Of a stretch of DNA of 64,000 nucleotides, positions 51,178 to 59,800 are shown piece after piece. Both the position numbers and the translations under genes were made by a program. Source of the DNA: Candidatus Binatia bacterium (GTDB taxonomy: Bacteria > Desulfobacterota > Binatia > UBA1149 > CAITLU01); contig DASXOZ010000047.1 in the NCBI GenBank assembly GCA_036493895.1, positions 1 to 64,000 of the forward strand, in the 5' to 3' direction. The notes under the pieces were generated by a model. That model searched no databases, had not been told where the DNA came from, and saw nothing but the letters and a program-made list of their open reading frames with translations. Numbering within the stretch: the stretch's first letter is position 1; every line of letters begins with the position of its first letter.

Positions 51178-53172
51178 TCAGCGTCCCTTGGCCAAATACA
51201 CGTCGCCGCGCAGTCGCAGGAGCGGACGCTCGCCGGCGCGGCACCCGAGCTGCCATAGCAGCGCGTTCGGCGCACTGCCGTGCACGTGAATGCAGCCGCG
51301 GTGAATGAAAGCTCGGTGATGCTCATCGCAGACCGCGGTCAGATTCCACGCATCGTCCGGGCCGCCCCTGGAGCGGAACCGGACGTGGTGCGCATGCAGA
51401 GGGCCACGGCTTCGGCACGCAGGCACCTGGCAGCGGTGGGAGTCGCGCGCGAATACCGGATTTTCGTGACCGGGCAGCGCCAGCCACGTCAGATACGCGT
51501 GTGCGAGAATGCGCTCGAAGCCGCGCCAGCGAGGCTCGACTGCGCGCCGGCAGCCTTCGATCGCATCCTCGACGAGCGCGGCGACGCTCGCCGGCACGAC
51601 GACGCCGATTCGCGCGGCCACGCGGCGGCCAAAACTTTCGAGGTCGGCTTCCGGACGCGCACGCATCTGGACTTTGGTCTCGTCGACGCGCGAGAGCGCG
51701 TCCGTGGTCACGTCGAGATCCAGAGGAGGCGGCGACTGCTGCGAATTGCCACCGATGTCGTCGGCGCGATCAAGCGCCCAGCTCACGTCGGCTTCGAGAC
51801 GGCGCAGCGTGACGCGTTCGGCTCGCATGATCCACGCGGGCTCATGCTGCGGCGAAATGACCGGCAGAACAGCCGTGGCAGCAAGCCACGTCACGCGGCC
51901 TTCGCAGTAGGCCCGCAGCAGCATCGGCGACCGCAACGCGCACTGGCGATCGAGCCGGACGAGCGCCCTCGCTTTACTCCCGCAAACGCCGAGGCGGCTG
52001 TCTGCATAGAGGCGCAGATCGGCGAATCCGAGGCGCTGGTGGACAGCGCGATCCGCAATTTTCCGCAGCACCGCACCGAGATCCGCATCGATGCGTTGCA
52101 TCACCGAGCGGACGCCGCACAGCCGCCGGTCGACCTCGTGCGCATCGACGAGATCGAGATTGAAACGAAAGCTCTCGAGCTCGCGATCGATCGCACGCAA
52201 GGTCGGCGGTGCTTCGATCCACGAAAATCCTTCACTGGTTCCATGGACGGCTTCGAACGAGGCAATCAGCGATTCCCTCCGCTCGCATGCAGCGCGCGGC
52301 GGGAGAGCCTCGACGGCCGGTGGTTCCCAGACCGGCCAGCTCATGGCTTCGGCTGCGACCGCTTCGGCAACGCGCGAAGCAGGGACGTCGGTCCCGCACA
52401 CGCGCGAGGCAATGTCGCCGACCATGCGCCAGAGCTTTCGACCGTTGCGCGTGACCTCGATGGTCCAGTGGACCAGCGGGTCGGCAGACTCGCTGACGCT
52501 CGGCGCCGTGCCCGCGGCGGCGCCTGGCGACGGGCATACAGCCGGAACTGGGGTCTCACCTGCAGCGACGGCTTCGGCCGATGCGCACGCATCTGGATCA
52601 GCGCTCGACTCGCGCACGTGACCTTGCTCGGCCGATTCGTGCGCAGTCGGTGGCGCGTCGGCCGCGAGGGCGCTGCGAGTGTCCTTGACCAGTTCGGCCA
52701 GCCGCCGCGTCGTCGACGTGAGCGCGAGTTGCAGCCATTCGCCCTCGCTCGTCGGCAGGGCGACGCCGGCCAGCAGCCGCGCGTGCGTCCAGCGGATCGC
52801 GCCGGTCTCGAGAGCCTTGCAGACTGCCGGGAGGCGCTCGAGCGCGTTGACCACGTGCGCATCCGCCTCCAACGACCGAGCGCTCGCGCCGAGACGTTCG
52901 GCCGCGTAGTCGGACAGGCGCGTGAATCCGAGCGGCCGCCACAGGCGCCGTTTCAGCAGCGTCGCGACGACGTGTGCCTGAACGAGGCGGCAGCGTGCTT
53001 CGCGTGTCGCCAGACGACAGGCGTCGCGGTCGAGCTCATCGGTGCAGGGCGGGGCCGTAACAAGTGGAAACCGCCCGGCGTCGCGATCGACGATGACTCG
53101 CGACCCGGCAGTTGGCAGGCGCCGGGGCGGTTCGCATAGGCGCGAAAACGCGAAGGAAGGAGCCAAGGTCAT
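51178..53172 (-). CDS. DUF222/HNH endonuclease-type protein
   Basis: This 664-residue protein has a long DUF222-like helical body and a C-terminal HNH domain. The segment CQVPACRSRGPLHAHHVRFR then NLTAVCDEHHRAF supplies two zinc CxxC-like ligands and the HH/N/H catalytic set. Such genes are frequent and multicopy in high-GC genomes and their role is debated. ATG 53172 has no ribosome site. The IS1595 element begins 15 bp upstream of this start, so the native promoter has been displaced. Confidence 0.8.
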   Translation of the reverse strand: MTLAPSFAFSRLCEPPRRLPTAGSRVIVDRDAGRFPLVTAPPCTDELDRDACRLATREARCRLVQAHVVATLLKRRLWRPLGFTRLSDYAAERLGASARSLEADAHVVNALERLPAVCKALETGAIRWTHARLLAGVALPTSEGEWLQLALTSTTRRLAELVKDTRSALAADAPPTAHESAEQGHVRESSADPDACASAEAVAAGETPVPAVCPSPGAAAGTAPSVSESADPLVHWTIEVTRNGRKLWRMVGDIASRVCGTDVPASRVAEAVAAEAMSWPVWEPPAVEALPPRAACERRESLIASFEAVHGTSEGFSWIEAPPTLRAIDRELESFRFNLDLVDAHEVDRRLCGVRSVMQRIDADLGAVLRKIADRAVHQRLGFADLRLYADSRLGVCGSKARALVRLDRQCALRSPMLLRAYCEGRVTWLAATAVLPVISPQHEPAWIMRAERVTLRRLEADVSWALDRADDIGGNSQQSPPPLDLDVTTDALSRVDETKVQMRARPEADLESFGRRVAARIGVVVPASVAALVEDAIEGCRRAVEPRWRGFERILAHAYLTWLALPGHENPVFARDSHRCQVPACRSRGPLHAHHVRFRSRGGPDDAWNLTAVCDEHHRAFIHRGCIHVHGSAPNALLWQLGCRAGERPLLRLRGDVYLAKGR

Positions 53173-53179
53173 TGGGCGA

Positions 53180-53187
53180 ACGTAACA
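53180..53187. repeat. left target-site duplication of the IS1595-family element
   Basis: ACGTAACA immediately precedes the left terminal inverted repeat and is repeated exactly at 55565-55572. An 8 bp duplication is the size known for IS1595-family insertions. It lies 8-15 bp upstream of the HNH gene start. Confidence 0.92.
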
Positions 53188-53210
53188 GGGAATTATCTAG
53201 TTGACAAACC
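53188..53210 (+). repeat. left terminal inverted repeat
   Basis: 23 bp, starting GGGAATTATCT; pairs with 55542-55564 with three mismatches. Its inner part carries the -35 box of the transposase promoter. Confidence 0.9.
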
Positions 53211-53229
53211 AACCCACCATCCCTAGTAT
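53201..53229 (+). promoter_or_regulatory. sigma70-type promoter of the transposase
   Basis: A perfect -35 TTGACA (53201-53206) and -10 TAGTAT (53224-53229) are separated by 17 bp. The predicted transcription start falls at or within a base or two of the ATG at 53236, so the transposase message is probably leaderless. The -35 box lies within the inverted repeat. Confidence 0.75.
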
Positions 53230-53235
53230 GGGGGC

Positions 53236-54195
53236 ATGGACTTCAAGGCGATCCGAAAGCTGACTGAGGACGGGGCACGAGAATATCTGGAAAGCCTGCG
53301 CTGGCCGGAAGGCGTGAAGTGCGTTCACTGCGGCGCCTCTGTCGTTGCGAAGCTGGCGGGCAAGGCCACGCGCCCCGGCGTCTACAAGTGCAAGACCAGC
53401 GGTTGCCGCAAGCAGTTCACCGTCACGGTCGGTACGATCTTCGAGCGCAGTCACATTCCTCTCAAGACTTGGCTGGAGGCGTTCGCGCTGGTCTGCGCGA
53501 GCAAGAAAGGAATCAGCGCGCTCCAGCTACAGCGTATGCTTGGACTCGGTAGCTATCAGAGCGCTTGGCACATGGCCCACCGCATCAGGCACGTCATGGA
53601 GGGTGGCGGCGATGTTTTCGGCGGTCCCGGCCAAGACGTGATGTTGGACGAGACCTGGGTAGGTCCCAAGCCCGGCAATCTGCATCGTAACAAGCGCCCC
53701 GGAAATAAAGGGGCCAATCTCTACAAGACGCCTGTGGTTGCCCTCATAGAGAAGGGCGGCAGGGCTTTCGCCATGCCCGTTGCGGCCGTTACGCGGGCCA
53801 ATGTTGAAGCCATCATCAGTAAGCGGGTTTCGCGCAAGTCGCGGCTGCTCACTGACGATGCCAACCGCTACCAGCGCCTTGGGCGGCAATTCGAGGGCGG
53901 CCACGAGACCGTTAACCACGGCGATGGCGAGTACGTGCGTGGGACTGGGGCCGATACGATCTCCACTAACGAGATTGAGGCTTTCTTCGCCCTGCTAAAG
54001 CGCGGCGTTGTGGGCTCGTTCCACCACGTTTCAAAGGCCCACCTGCACCGATACTGCAACGAGTTTTCGTTCCGCTGGTCGCACAGGAAGATCACGGATG
54101 CAGAGCGCACCCGCATCGCGCTGACCCAGATGGTCGGCCGTCGCCTCACCTATCAGCAACCATTGAGGCGGGAGCGAAAGAGCGTCGTCGCCTGA
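53236..54195 (+). CDS. IS1595-family transposase
   Basis: This 319-residue protein carries out cut-and-paste transposition. An N-terminal zinc ribbon (Cys29, Cys32, Cys52, Cys57) is followed by the DDE-type domain with LDETWVGPKPGN, LLTDDANRYQRLG and NEIEAFFALLKRGVVGSFHHVS. These match the acidic triad and the family's conserved C-terminal block. The ATG follows almost directly after the -10 box of its promoter. The sequence looks intact. Confidence 0.93.
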   Translation: MDFKAIRKLTEDGAREYLESLRWPEGVKCVHCGASVVAKLAGKATRPGVYKCKTSGCRKQFTVTVGTIFERSHIPLKTWLEAFALVCASKKGISALQLQRMLGLGSYQSAWHMAHRIRHVMEGGGDVFGGPGQDVMLDETWVGPKPGNLHRNKRPGNKGANLYKTPVVALIEKGGRAFAMPVAAVTRANVEAIISKRVSRKSRLLTDDANRYQRLGRQFEGGHETVNHGDGEYVRGTGADTISTNEIEAFFALLKRGVVGSFHHVSKAHLHRYCNEFSFRWSHRKITDAERTRIALTQMVGRRLTYQQPLRRERKSVVA

Positions 54196-54264
54196 AGCGC
54201 CCCAAGCGTCGGCGCAAGCGATAGGCCCTGCATTCACTCTCTGGCCGTGGTACGGTGCCTCGCG

Positions 54265-54426
54265 ATGAAGGCAGGCGCCGGCACCCGGAAACCGAAGGCC
54301 ACTCCACGCCCGCGGCTGAAACCGATTAGCCTGCACCCCGTGAAGCTCGAAGATGCGCTGCGTGCCGCGCTGAAAACGCCAGCGCCCGATACGAAGTCGC
54401 CACCACAAAAGAAGCGGGCGATGTAA
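54265..54426 (+). CDS. small Lys/Pro-rich protein of the IS1595 element
   Basis: This 53-residue frame starts at ATG 54265: an N-terminal basic Lys/Arg/Pro part, then LKPISLHPVKLEDALRAALK and a basic tail. The LKPISLHP pattern followed by an acidic helix resembles small proteins found near phage and IS genes, which supports real coding. The ribosome site is weak. It lies 69 bp after the transposase and ahead of a terminator. Confidence 0.5.
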   Translation: MKAGAGTRKPKATPRPRLKPISLHPVKLEDALRAALKTPAPDTKSPPQKKRAM

Positions 54427-54467
54427 CGAGGCCGGGTGACGGTTTTATCCGCCTTGCGGCTGCCCGG

Positions 54468-54605
54468 TCAGCCGGTTGTGTGCATGGATCGAAGCGACGG
54501 CCCGTGTTGGCGCACGAGGCCGTCGCGCTTTTTTGTGCGTTCGTTTCTCCGTGGCGGCGGTCGTGCTATAAGACGCACGAAGGCCGTCACCGTCCAGCGG
54601 TACAT
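54468..54605 (-). CDS. possible 45-residue basic protein
   Basis: This short frame begins MYRWTVTAFVRLIARP. Its start codon has the same ribosome-site context as the 175-residue passenger gene (ACTTGGAGGTTGA, then ATG). It ends within the arms of the upstream terminator, so it may be a relic of duplication instead of a working gene. Confidence 0.3.
   Translation of the reverse strand: MYRWTVTAFVRLIARPPPRRNERTKKRDGLVRQHGPSLRSMHTTG
54494..54535 (+). terminator. Rho-independent terminator in the IS1595 element
   Basis: A 9 bp stem GCGACGGCC with GGCCGTCGC at 54518-54526 is extended by an inner CGTG/CACG pair and followed by GCTTTTTTG. It should end the transposase and small-protein transcript. 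Confidence 0.85.
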
Positions 54606-54642
54606 CGCTTCAACCTCCAAGTAGCAGCGAACGGACTTCATA

Positions 54643-54679
54643 GGGGGGCGCGGTTCACGAGACTGCGCCCCCCTTTTTT
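54643..54679 (+). terminator. second plus-strand terminator in the IS1595 element
   Basis: A 9 bp stem GGGGGGCGC with GCGCCCCCC at 54665-54673 and a 13-base loop is followed by six T. The T run touches the stop codon of the opposing passenger gene, so it may insulate that gene from read-through. Confidence 0.85.
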
Positions 54680-55206
54680 CAGGCTGCGGCCGTATCACCT
54701 CCATCATCAGGCTCGTCGGCGGCGACGGCCGTCACAGTCTCGTCGCCCTTCTTTCGAGGGCGCTTCTGCTTCTGCTCGTCCTTCAGACCCGGATACCATT
54801 CACGCAGGCCCCAGGCTCCGCTGGGCACGCGATGGAACACCACTGAGTTCTTTGCCAGTGAGATTGCGACGCCGCGCCTGGCGTCCACGTCGTCGCCCTC
54901 GAAGGCGAAGCCTCCTCGCTTAAGGAGCGTGAAGATCTCGTCGATCTCGGCTGCGCCAAGGCCGGCCGACTTACGCATCATCAGGATTTCTCGAACGACG
55001 GTGGCAAGCGGTTGCCCGTAGAACTGATCGCTGCGAATCGCGCTGATCGAGGCGATTGTTGCCTCGCCAACGTCCGCATAGGGCTCCGGACGATGCAGGC
55101 GGGCGGACAGCTTGTTGATCATCTTCTTCGTATCGATGACCGACTGCTCTTCCTTTCTGAGCTGTTCGAGGAGTTCGTCGATTGCCGATTCAAGTCCACT
55201 AGCCAT
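54679..55206 (-). CDS. IS1595 passenger protein with coiled coil and winged-helix-like domain
   Basis: This 175-residue protein is encoded opposite to the transposase. An N-terminal coiled coil (ELLEQLRKEEQSVIDTKKM) is followed by a helical region ending GLREWYPG. The segment AAEIDEIFTLLKRGGFAFEG then SVVFHRVPSGAWGLREWY resembles a HARE-type or other winged helix used in DNA-linked regulation. A Lys/Arg-rich linker and acidic end follow. ATG 55206 has GGAGG eight bases upstream. No named family recognised; a role in regulating the element or host is inference. Confidence 0.6.
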   Translation of the reverse strand: MASGLESAIDELLEQLRKEEQSVIDTKKMINKLSARLHRPEPYADVGEATIASISAIRSDQFYGQPLATVVREILMMRKSAGLGAAEIDEIFTLLKRGGFAFEGDDVDARRGVAISLAKNSVVFHRVPSGAWGLREWYPGLKDEQKQKRPRKKGDETVTAVAADEPDDGGDTAAA

Positions 55207-55541
55207 AGCGTCAACCTCCAAGTTGATGCCATTCAAGTAGACCATCCGGCGCGTCTGGGCAAATGGATTATCGGAATTCAAGATGCGCGGGCGCAAGACC
55301 CGCAGGGACGGTCATTGGATGGTCACATTCAATAGCCTGATTTTGCTGGTAATTCAGTGCAGAATTTTCTTTGCAGCACTTGACGTTGGGGGTTTAAACG
55401 CCGCACGGTCGGCGACCGGCAAGGGGCGAATGGTTTAGGCCCGTATATCGATGGTGGATTGTTAGTCCGCGAATCTACAGCGAAAATGAGATATCCCCAC
55501 CACCCTGTGGACAACTCGTAGGCTGCTATGGCTTGTGGGAT
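55207..55541. other. non-coding right part of the IS1595 element
   Basis: This 335 bp stretch is richer in A and T than the chromosome around it. It should hold the promoter of the passenger gene, which reads leftward. A 61-codon open frame on the minus strand lacks a ribosome site and is not called. No RNA gene was recognised. Confidence 0.4.
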
Positions 55542-55564
55542 GGTTCGTTAACCAGATAATTCCC
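55542..55564 (-). repeat. right terminal inverted repeat
   Basis: 23 bp; reads GGGAATTATCT inward on the minus strand and differs from the left end at three positions. Directly followed by the second target copy. Confidence 0.9.
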
Positions 55565-55572
55565 ACGTAACA
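55565..55572. repeat. right target-site duplication of the IS1595-family element
   Basis: ACGTAACA, identical to 53180-53187. Confidence 0.92.
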
Positions 55573-55719
55573 CGAAAACGCGGGGGGTGGCAATCACATT
55601 GCAGTCATATTCCCTGGGTTCTCATGCAGGGGCTCAGGGCGCGGATTGGCTGCCCATCGCTCAATCTCGTGCCGGCGGACTCCCGGCAACGTGGGCGCGT
55701 TGTCTGAACTCTATGCGCC

Positions 55720-56191
55720 GTGCTCGGCGACGTCAGCCTGCGCGCCGGTGTGTTCATCCGGGCGACTGATCGTCAGGGACTCGAACGGATCTGTCGGTAC
55801 ATGGCCGTCCCGCAGTGGCATCCGAACGCCTCGGACAACTCGCCGACGGCAGGCTTCTCTCTCGGCTGGACACCGCCGGCGCGATGGCAGCTCGGCCATC
55901 GTGCTGGAGCCCCGCGAGCTTCTGGCGCGGCTGGCGGCGCAGGTTACGACGCCCGGAGGCCACCGGGTTCGCTACCATGGTGTGCTCGCGCCGGCTTCCG
56001 CATGGCGGCCGTACGTCGTGCCGGCAAGCGACCAGACCGGGGACAGTAGCCACTGCAATCGCGGCGGCGCGAACGTGCCGCGGTGGAAACGGACGGCGTG
56101 GAGCGAGTTGTTGCGCCGCGTGTTCGCGGTGGACGCGCTCATTTGCGACCACTGCAGCGGCCAAATGAGAGTGATGGCGACGATCCGATAG
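55720..56191 (+). pseudogene. IS91-family transposase remnant, frameshifted
   Basis: Successive pieces of the C-terminal half of an IS91/IS801-type transposase occur in three reading frames. These are LRAGVFIRATDRQGLERICR, then ERLGQLADGRLLSRLD, then VLEPRELLARLAAQV with RVRYHGVLAPASAWRP and ELLRRVFAVDALICDHCSGQ. At least two frameshifts and an early stop break it, and the N-terminal catalytic part is missing. It is an old insertion next to the fresh IS1595 element. Confidence 0.75.
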
Positions 56192-56813
56192 TCGAAAGCT
56201 GTTTCGCGCTTTCTCGATGCCGTGGCTGCGGGCGGCTCACCGCCGGGGCAGCAGACGGACGATCCTGTCGGATCGTCGAAGAGCTTCCGAGCTACCGGTA
56301 TGGCGACGATCGCTCCCGGCGTCGCGACGGACGGGCGTGTCCGTGGATCGACGCCGACGATCCGCGAACCTTGTTTTGGCCCGTGCGTCCCGGCAGCCTC
56401 GAGAGTACCGACCGAAAGGAACAAAAGGGCAAGCGAGCAACCTGCTCCGGGACCTCGTCTCAAATCGATCGTCGAAAGCAGGACGCGCGCATCGGTCGAC
56501 TCCGTCGGACGGAGCGCGCTGTTGCGCGAGACAAGTCGCCGAGTTTCTAAGCCACGACCGGGAACTGGCGGCTACGAGTTCGACTCTTGTCGGGAGCGCA
56601 GTTCTTTCCCCCGCCGCAGCTCGACGCGACAGCCGTCACGCAGAAAAAATCACAGTTTCACGCGAAAATGCTCTCGCGGACCACAGACGAAATCCGTATG
56701 ATCGCCCGCAATTCACCACTGAACCGCACGCTCTCGTTCGTTTCCCCGCAATTCACAATCCGAGGTCGCCCTTCGGGCCTCTCCATCGTCCGGTGTCGGA
56801 GTTCACCATTCCC
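56192..56813. other. 622 bp region without a supported gene
   Basis: This lies between the IS91 remnant and the alpha-2-macroglobulin gene. One frame is open through the whole region into that gene, but it lacks a start with a ribosome site, and its composition differs from the lipoprotein that follows. Decayed IS sequence probably fills the first part. The promoter of the macroglobulin gene should lie near its end. Confidence 0.4.
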
Positions 56814-59800
56814 ATGGCGTTCTTCCCGTCCATCAAAAAGGCCAACCTGGCGTTCTTCCTCGTGTTCCTGCCGGCGCTGCTCGCGTCGTGCGGGGGCGAC
56901 TATGCGGCGGGAAGCTCGGCGCCGCCGCGACCGCAAGCCGCCGTATCCAGCGCCGCGCCGCCGCAATCGCAACCTTCAGCGGTAGTCGCGACGCCAAACG
57001 CGATCCACGTCGAGCTGGCGCCCTTCGACCGCTACCCCTCGGGCGACAAGTTCCCGCTTGTGTTCCGGTTCACTGCGCCGGCGGCTCCGTCCGACCGCAC
57101 CGCCGAGGCCAACTTCGCCCAGCTTCGGGTGACACCTGCCGCATATGGCGAGTGGCGCTGGATGTCGGACTCCGAGCTCGAGTTCGAACCAAGGGAAGCC
57201 TGGCACCCCGGCGAAGAGATCGAGATTTCGCTTCAGGGGCTGGTCACTTCCGACGGCACGCAGGCGGCGGGTCCGCCGGTCGCGCCGGAGACGTTCCACG
57301 TGACACTGCCGCCGGCGACGGTCAGCCTGGGAAGCTGCGAGTTCAGCATCCACAACCGCGCGCCGCTGGTGCAGTACCCTGTCGTTCGCCTCCGGTTCAA
57401 CTATCCTCCCGACCTGAAGTCTTCCGCGGCGTTCGTCCACCTCACGCTGAAGAAGGGCCAGGGCGAGGAGACGCTGCAGACGACGACGTCCTCGTCGTAC
57501 GAAACGACGATGGAGATCGTCGGTCCGTACCTGTTCCGGCCGGAGCAGCCGAGCGAGATTCGCTTCAAGCTGGACAAGGGACTGCCGTTCGTCGGAGGCG
57601 GGACTCTCGAGAAGGGGATCGAGTGCGTGCTGGCTGCCGATCCGGACGGCTGGGACAAGATCGCCGAGTCGATGAAGCCGGCGGCCCCGGTACCGCCGCT
57701 CGTCGTCATTGAGGCCGAGGGCCCGCAGCATCCGATCGGCATGAACAGCGATGCTCGGGAACCGCTGGTCGTCCGCTTCCGCAAGGCCTTCAGCCAGGCC
57801 TGGGAGACCGCCTACGTGGCGCACGGCAAGCCGAAGGGGATCACTCTCGACAAGGGACTGACGCTCGACCCGCCGATCCCCGGCGTCTGGAAGACGGACG
57901 CGACCGACGACAAGGCGATCGACTTCGTGCCGGCCGCGCCGTGGCCGATCGGCCTTCCGGTCCGCATCGCGGTCGACCAGAACGCGTTTCCCGACGTGAA
58001 GCTCAAGGATGCGAGCAGTGTTTTCCAGACGCCGGCGCTGTCGGTGAGCATCACCCAAGCCGAGCTTTACACCGACCCGCAGGATCCGTCGATTCGCCAG
58101 GTAGTCGCCACGCTGGAGTTTTCGCACGCCCCCAAACCCGGTGAGATCGAGCGCCAGATGTCTGTCCGAATGCGCGTCGAGCCGCAAAAAGACTTCGCTG
58201 CGGCAAGGACGCTCGGGTTTTCGGTGGCTCCCGACCCGAAGCAGCCCCTTCTCTTCTATATAAGGAGCGACAGCTTCGATCTGCCCGAGGAACCTGCCGA
58301 AGCGCGGTTCGAGCTGGCCGCGGGAGTGTCGGCGGCCCAGGGTGGTGCACCCACCAAGAGCGTCGCTGTCACGCAGCTCAGGATCCCGTCGCGGCGCGAG
58401 ATCTTCCGCATCGCTTCGACGTCGCTCTCGGTCGTCAAGAAGAACGAGGAGAGCCTGCAGCGCGTCGTCACGGTCGAGGTTACCGAGCCGACGGCACCCG
58501 AGGATCTGCAGCGCGCGCTGGAGATGTACGTGCTGCCCGACTGCGCTGACGAGCAGTTCCGCAAACTCTGCCGCGAGCAGGGGCAGTTCGGCGACGAGAG
58601 CCTGGTGACCGAGGACGTCCTGCGGCAGTCGATGCCGATCGCCGTTTCGGCCGTTCCCCGTGACGAAGCCACGTTGCCGCGGACGTTCTCGTTCTCGTTC
58701 GACGCTCCCGGCAAGCGCGAGGTTTTCTTGCGGGTCAAGCAGGGTCTCCAGTCCCAGACTCGGTTCCAGCTGGCCCGGGAGTACCGGTCGGTCCAATTCG
58801 TCCAGCCCTTCCCGCGCGACTTGAGGATCATGCACGACGGTGCGCTGCTAAGCCTGTCGGGGTCGCGCCAGCTCGGCGTTTCGCTGCGCGGGGTGCCCAA
58901 GGTCGAGTACGAGCTGGCGCGCATTCTGCCGCACGACGTTCCCCATCTGATCACCGTGACCTCGGGCACGTTCGCCAAGCCCAGCTTCAACTCGTACCAG
59001 ATCGGGCTCGACCAGCTCGCCGAGCGTTTCAACTATACCGAGTCGTTCCCGGTCGAGCAGACCGGCAAGACGTACTACTCCAGCGTGGACTTCGGGCGCT
59101 TCCTTTCCGTGGGGACTGCACCGCACGGCCTGTTCGTGCTGACGGTCAGGGAGAAGAAGGACGAACCGGCCGACAAGTCGGCGAGCGACGAGGACGTCGG
59201 CGATGAGGGCACGGACGATTCCGCGGCCGACTGCGGTGAAGACGATGAGGGCTGCGGGGGGTACACCGGGCACGGCCGCGGCGAGGACAGTGAGAGATAT
59301 TCGGGCTCATCGAGCGCGATGTCCGACCAGCGCCTGGTGCTGCTCACGGATCTCGGGCTGCTCGTCAAGGACACCCTGGCAGGAGAGCATACGGTCTTCG
59401 TGATGTCCTTCCGCAGCGGTGAGCCGGTGGCGGGGGCCACCGTCAAGCTTCTCGGCCAGAACGGCGCGCCGGTTTTCACCGCCACCAGCGATCCCGACGG
59501 GCAAGTTCACTTCCCGAGCACCCGCGACCTGAAAAAGGAAAAAGTTCCACTCGTCTACGTGGTGGAGAAGGGCGACGACTACTCGTTTCTTCCATTTGGC
59601 CGCAACGACCGCCAGCTCAACTTCTCGCGCTTCGAGACCGGAGGAGTGTTCAACAAGGAGGAGGCAGAAGGGCTGCGCGCTCTGGTATTCTCCGATCGCG
59701 GTATTTATCGACCGGGAGAGGAGTCACGCTTCGGTATCATCGTGCGCCGCCGCAACCTGGACGCGGCGGGCTCCGACCTGCCGCTGGAGATCAGCCTGCG

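Larger units (their letters stand above)
53188..55564 (+). mobile_element. IS1595-family insertion element with passenger genes (2,377 bp)
   Basis: The element is bounded by 23 bp terminal inverted repeats (20 of 23 identical, both beginning GGGAATTATCT) and an exact 8 bp target duplication. It carries an intact transposase with zinc ribbon and DDE-type domain, a small Lys/Pro-rich reading frame, two plus-strand terminators and an opposing passenger gene with a winged-helix-like domain. The intact duplication and ends point to a recent insertion. IS1595-family members with passenger genes are known; I did not recognise this passenger set by name. Confidence 0.92.

Noticed and set aside
55329..55514. 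61-codon minus-strand frame in the right part of the IS element
   Set aside because: No ribosome site, no conserved-looking features, and it lies where a promoter is expected.
56217..56813. N-terminal extension of the macroglobulin gene by about 200 codons
   Set aside because: The lipoprotein signal begins at 56814; the upstream open part overlaps decayed IS sequence and would bury the signal peptide.
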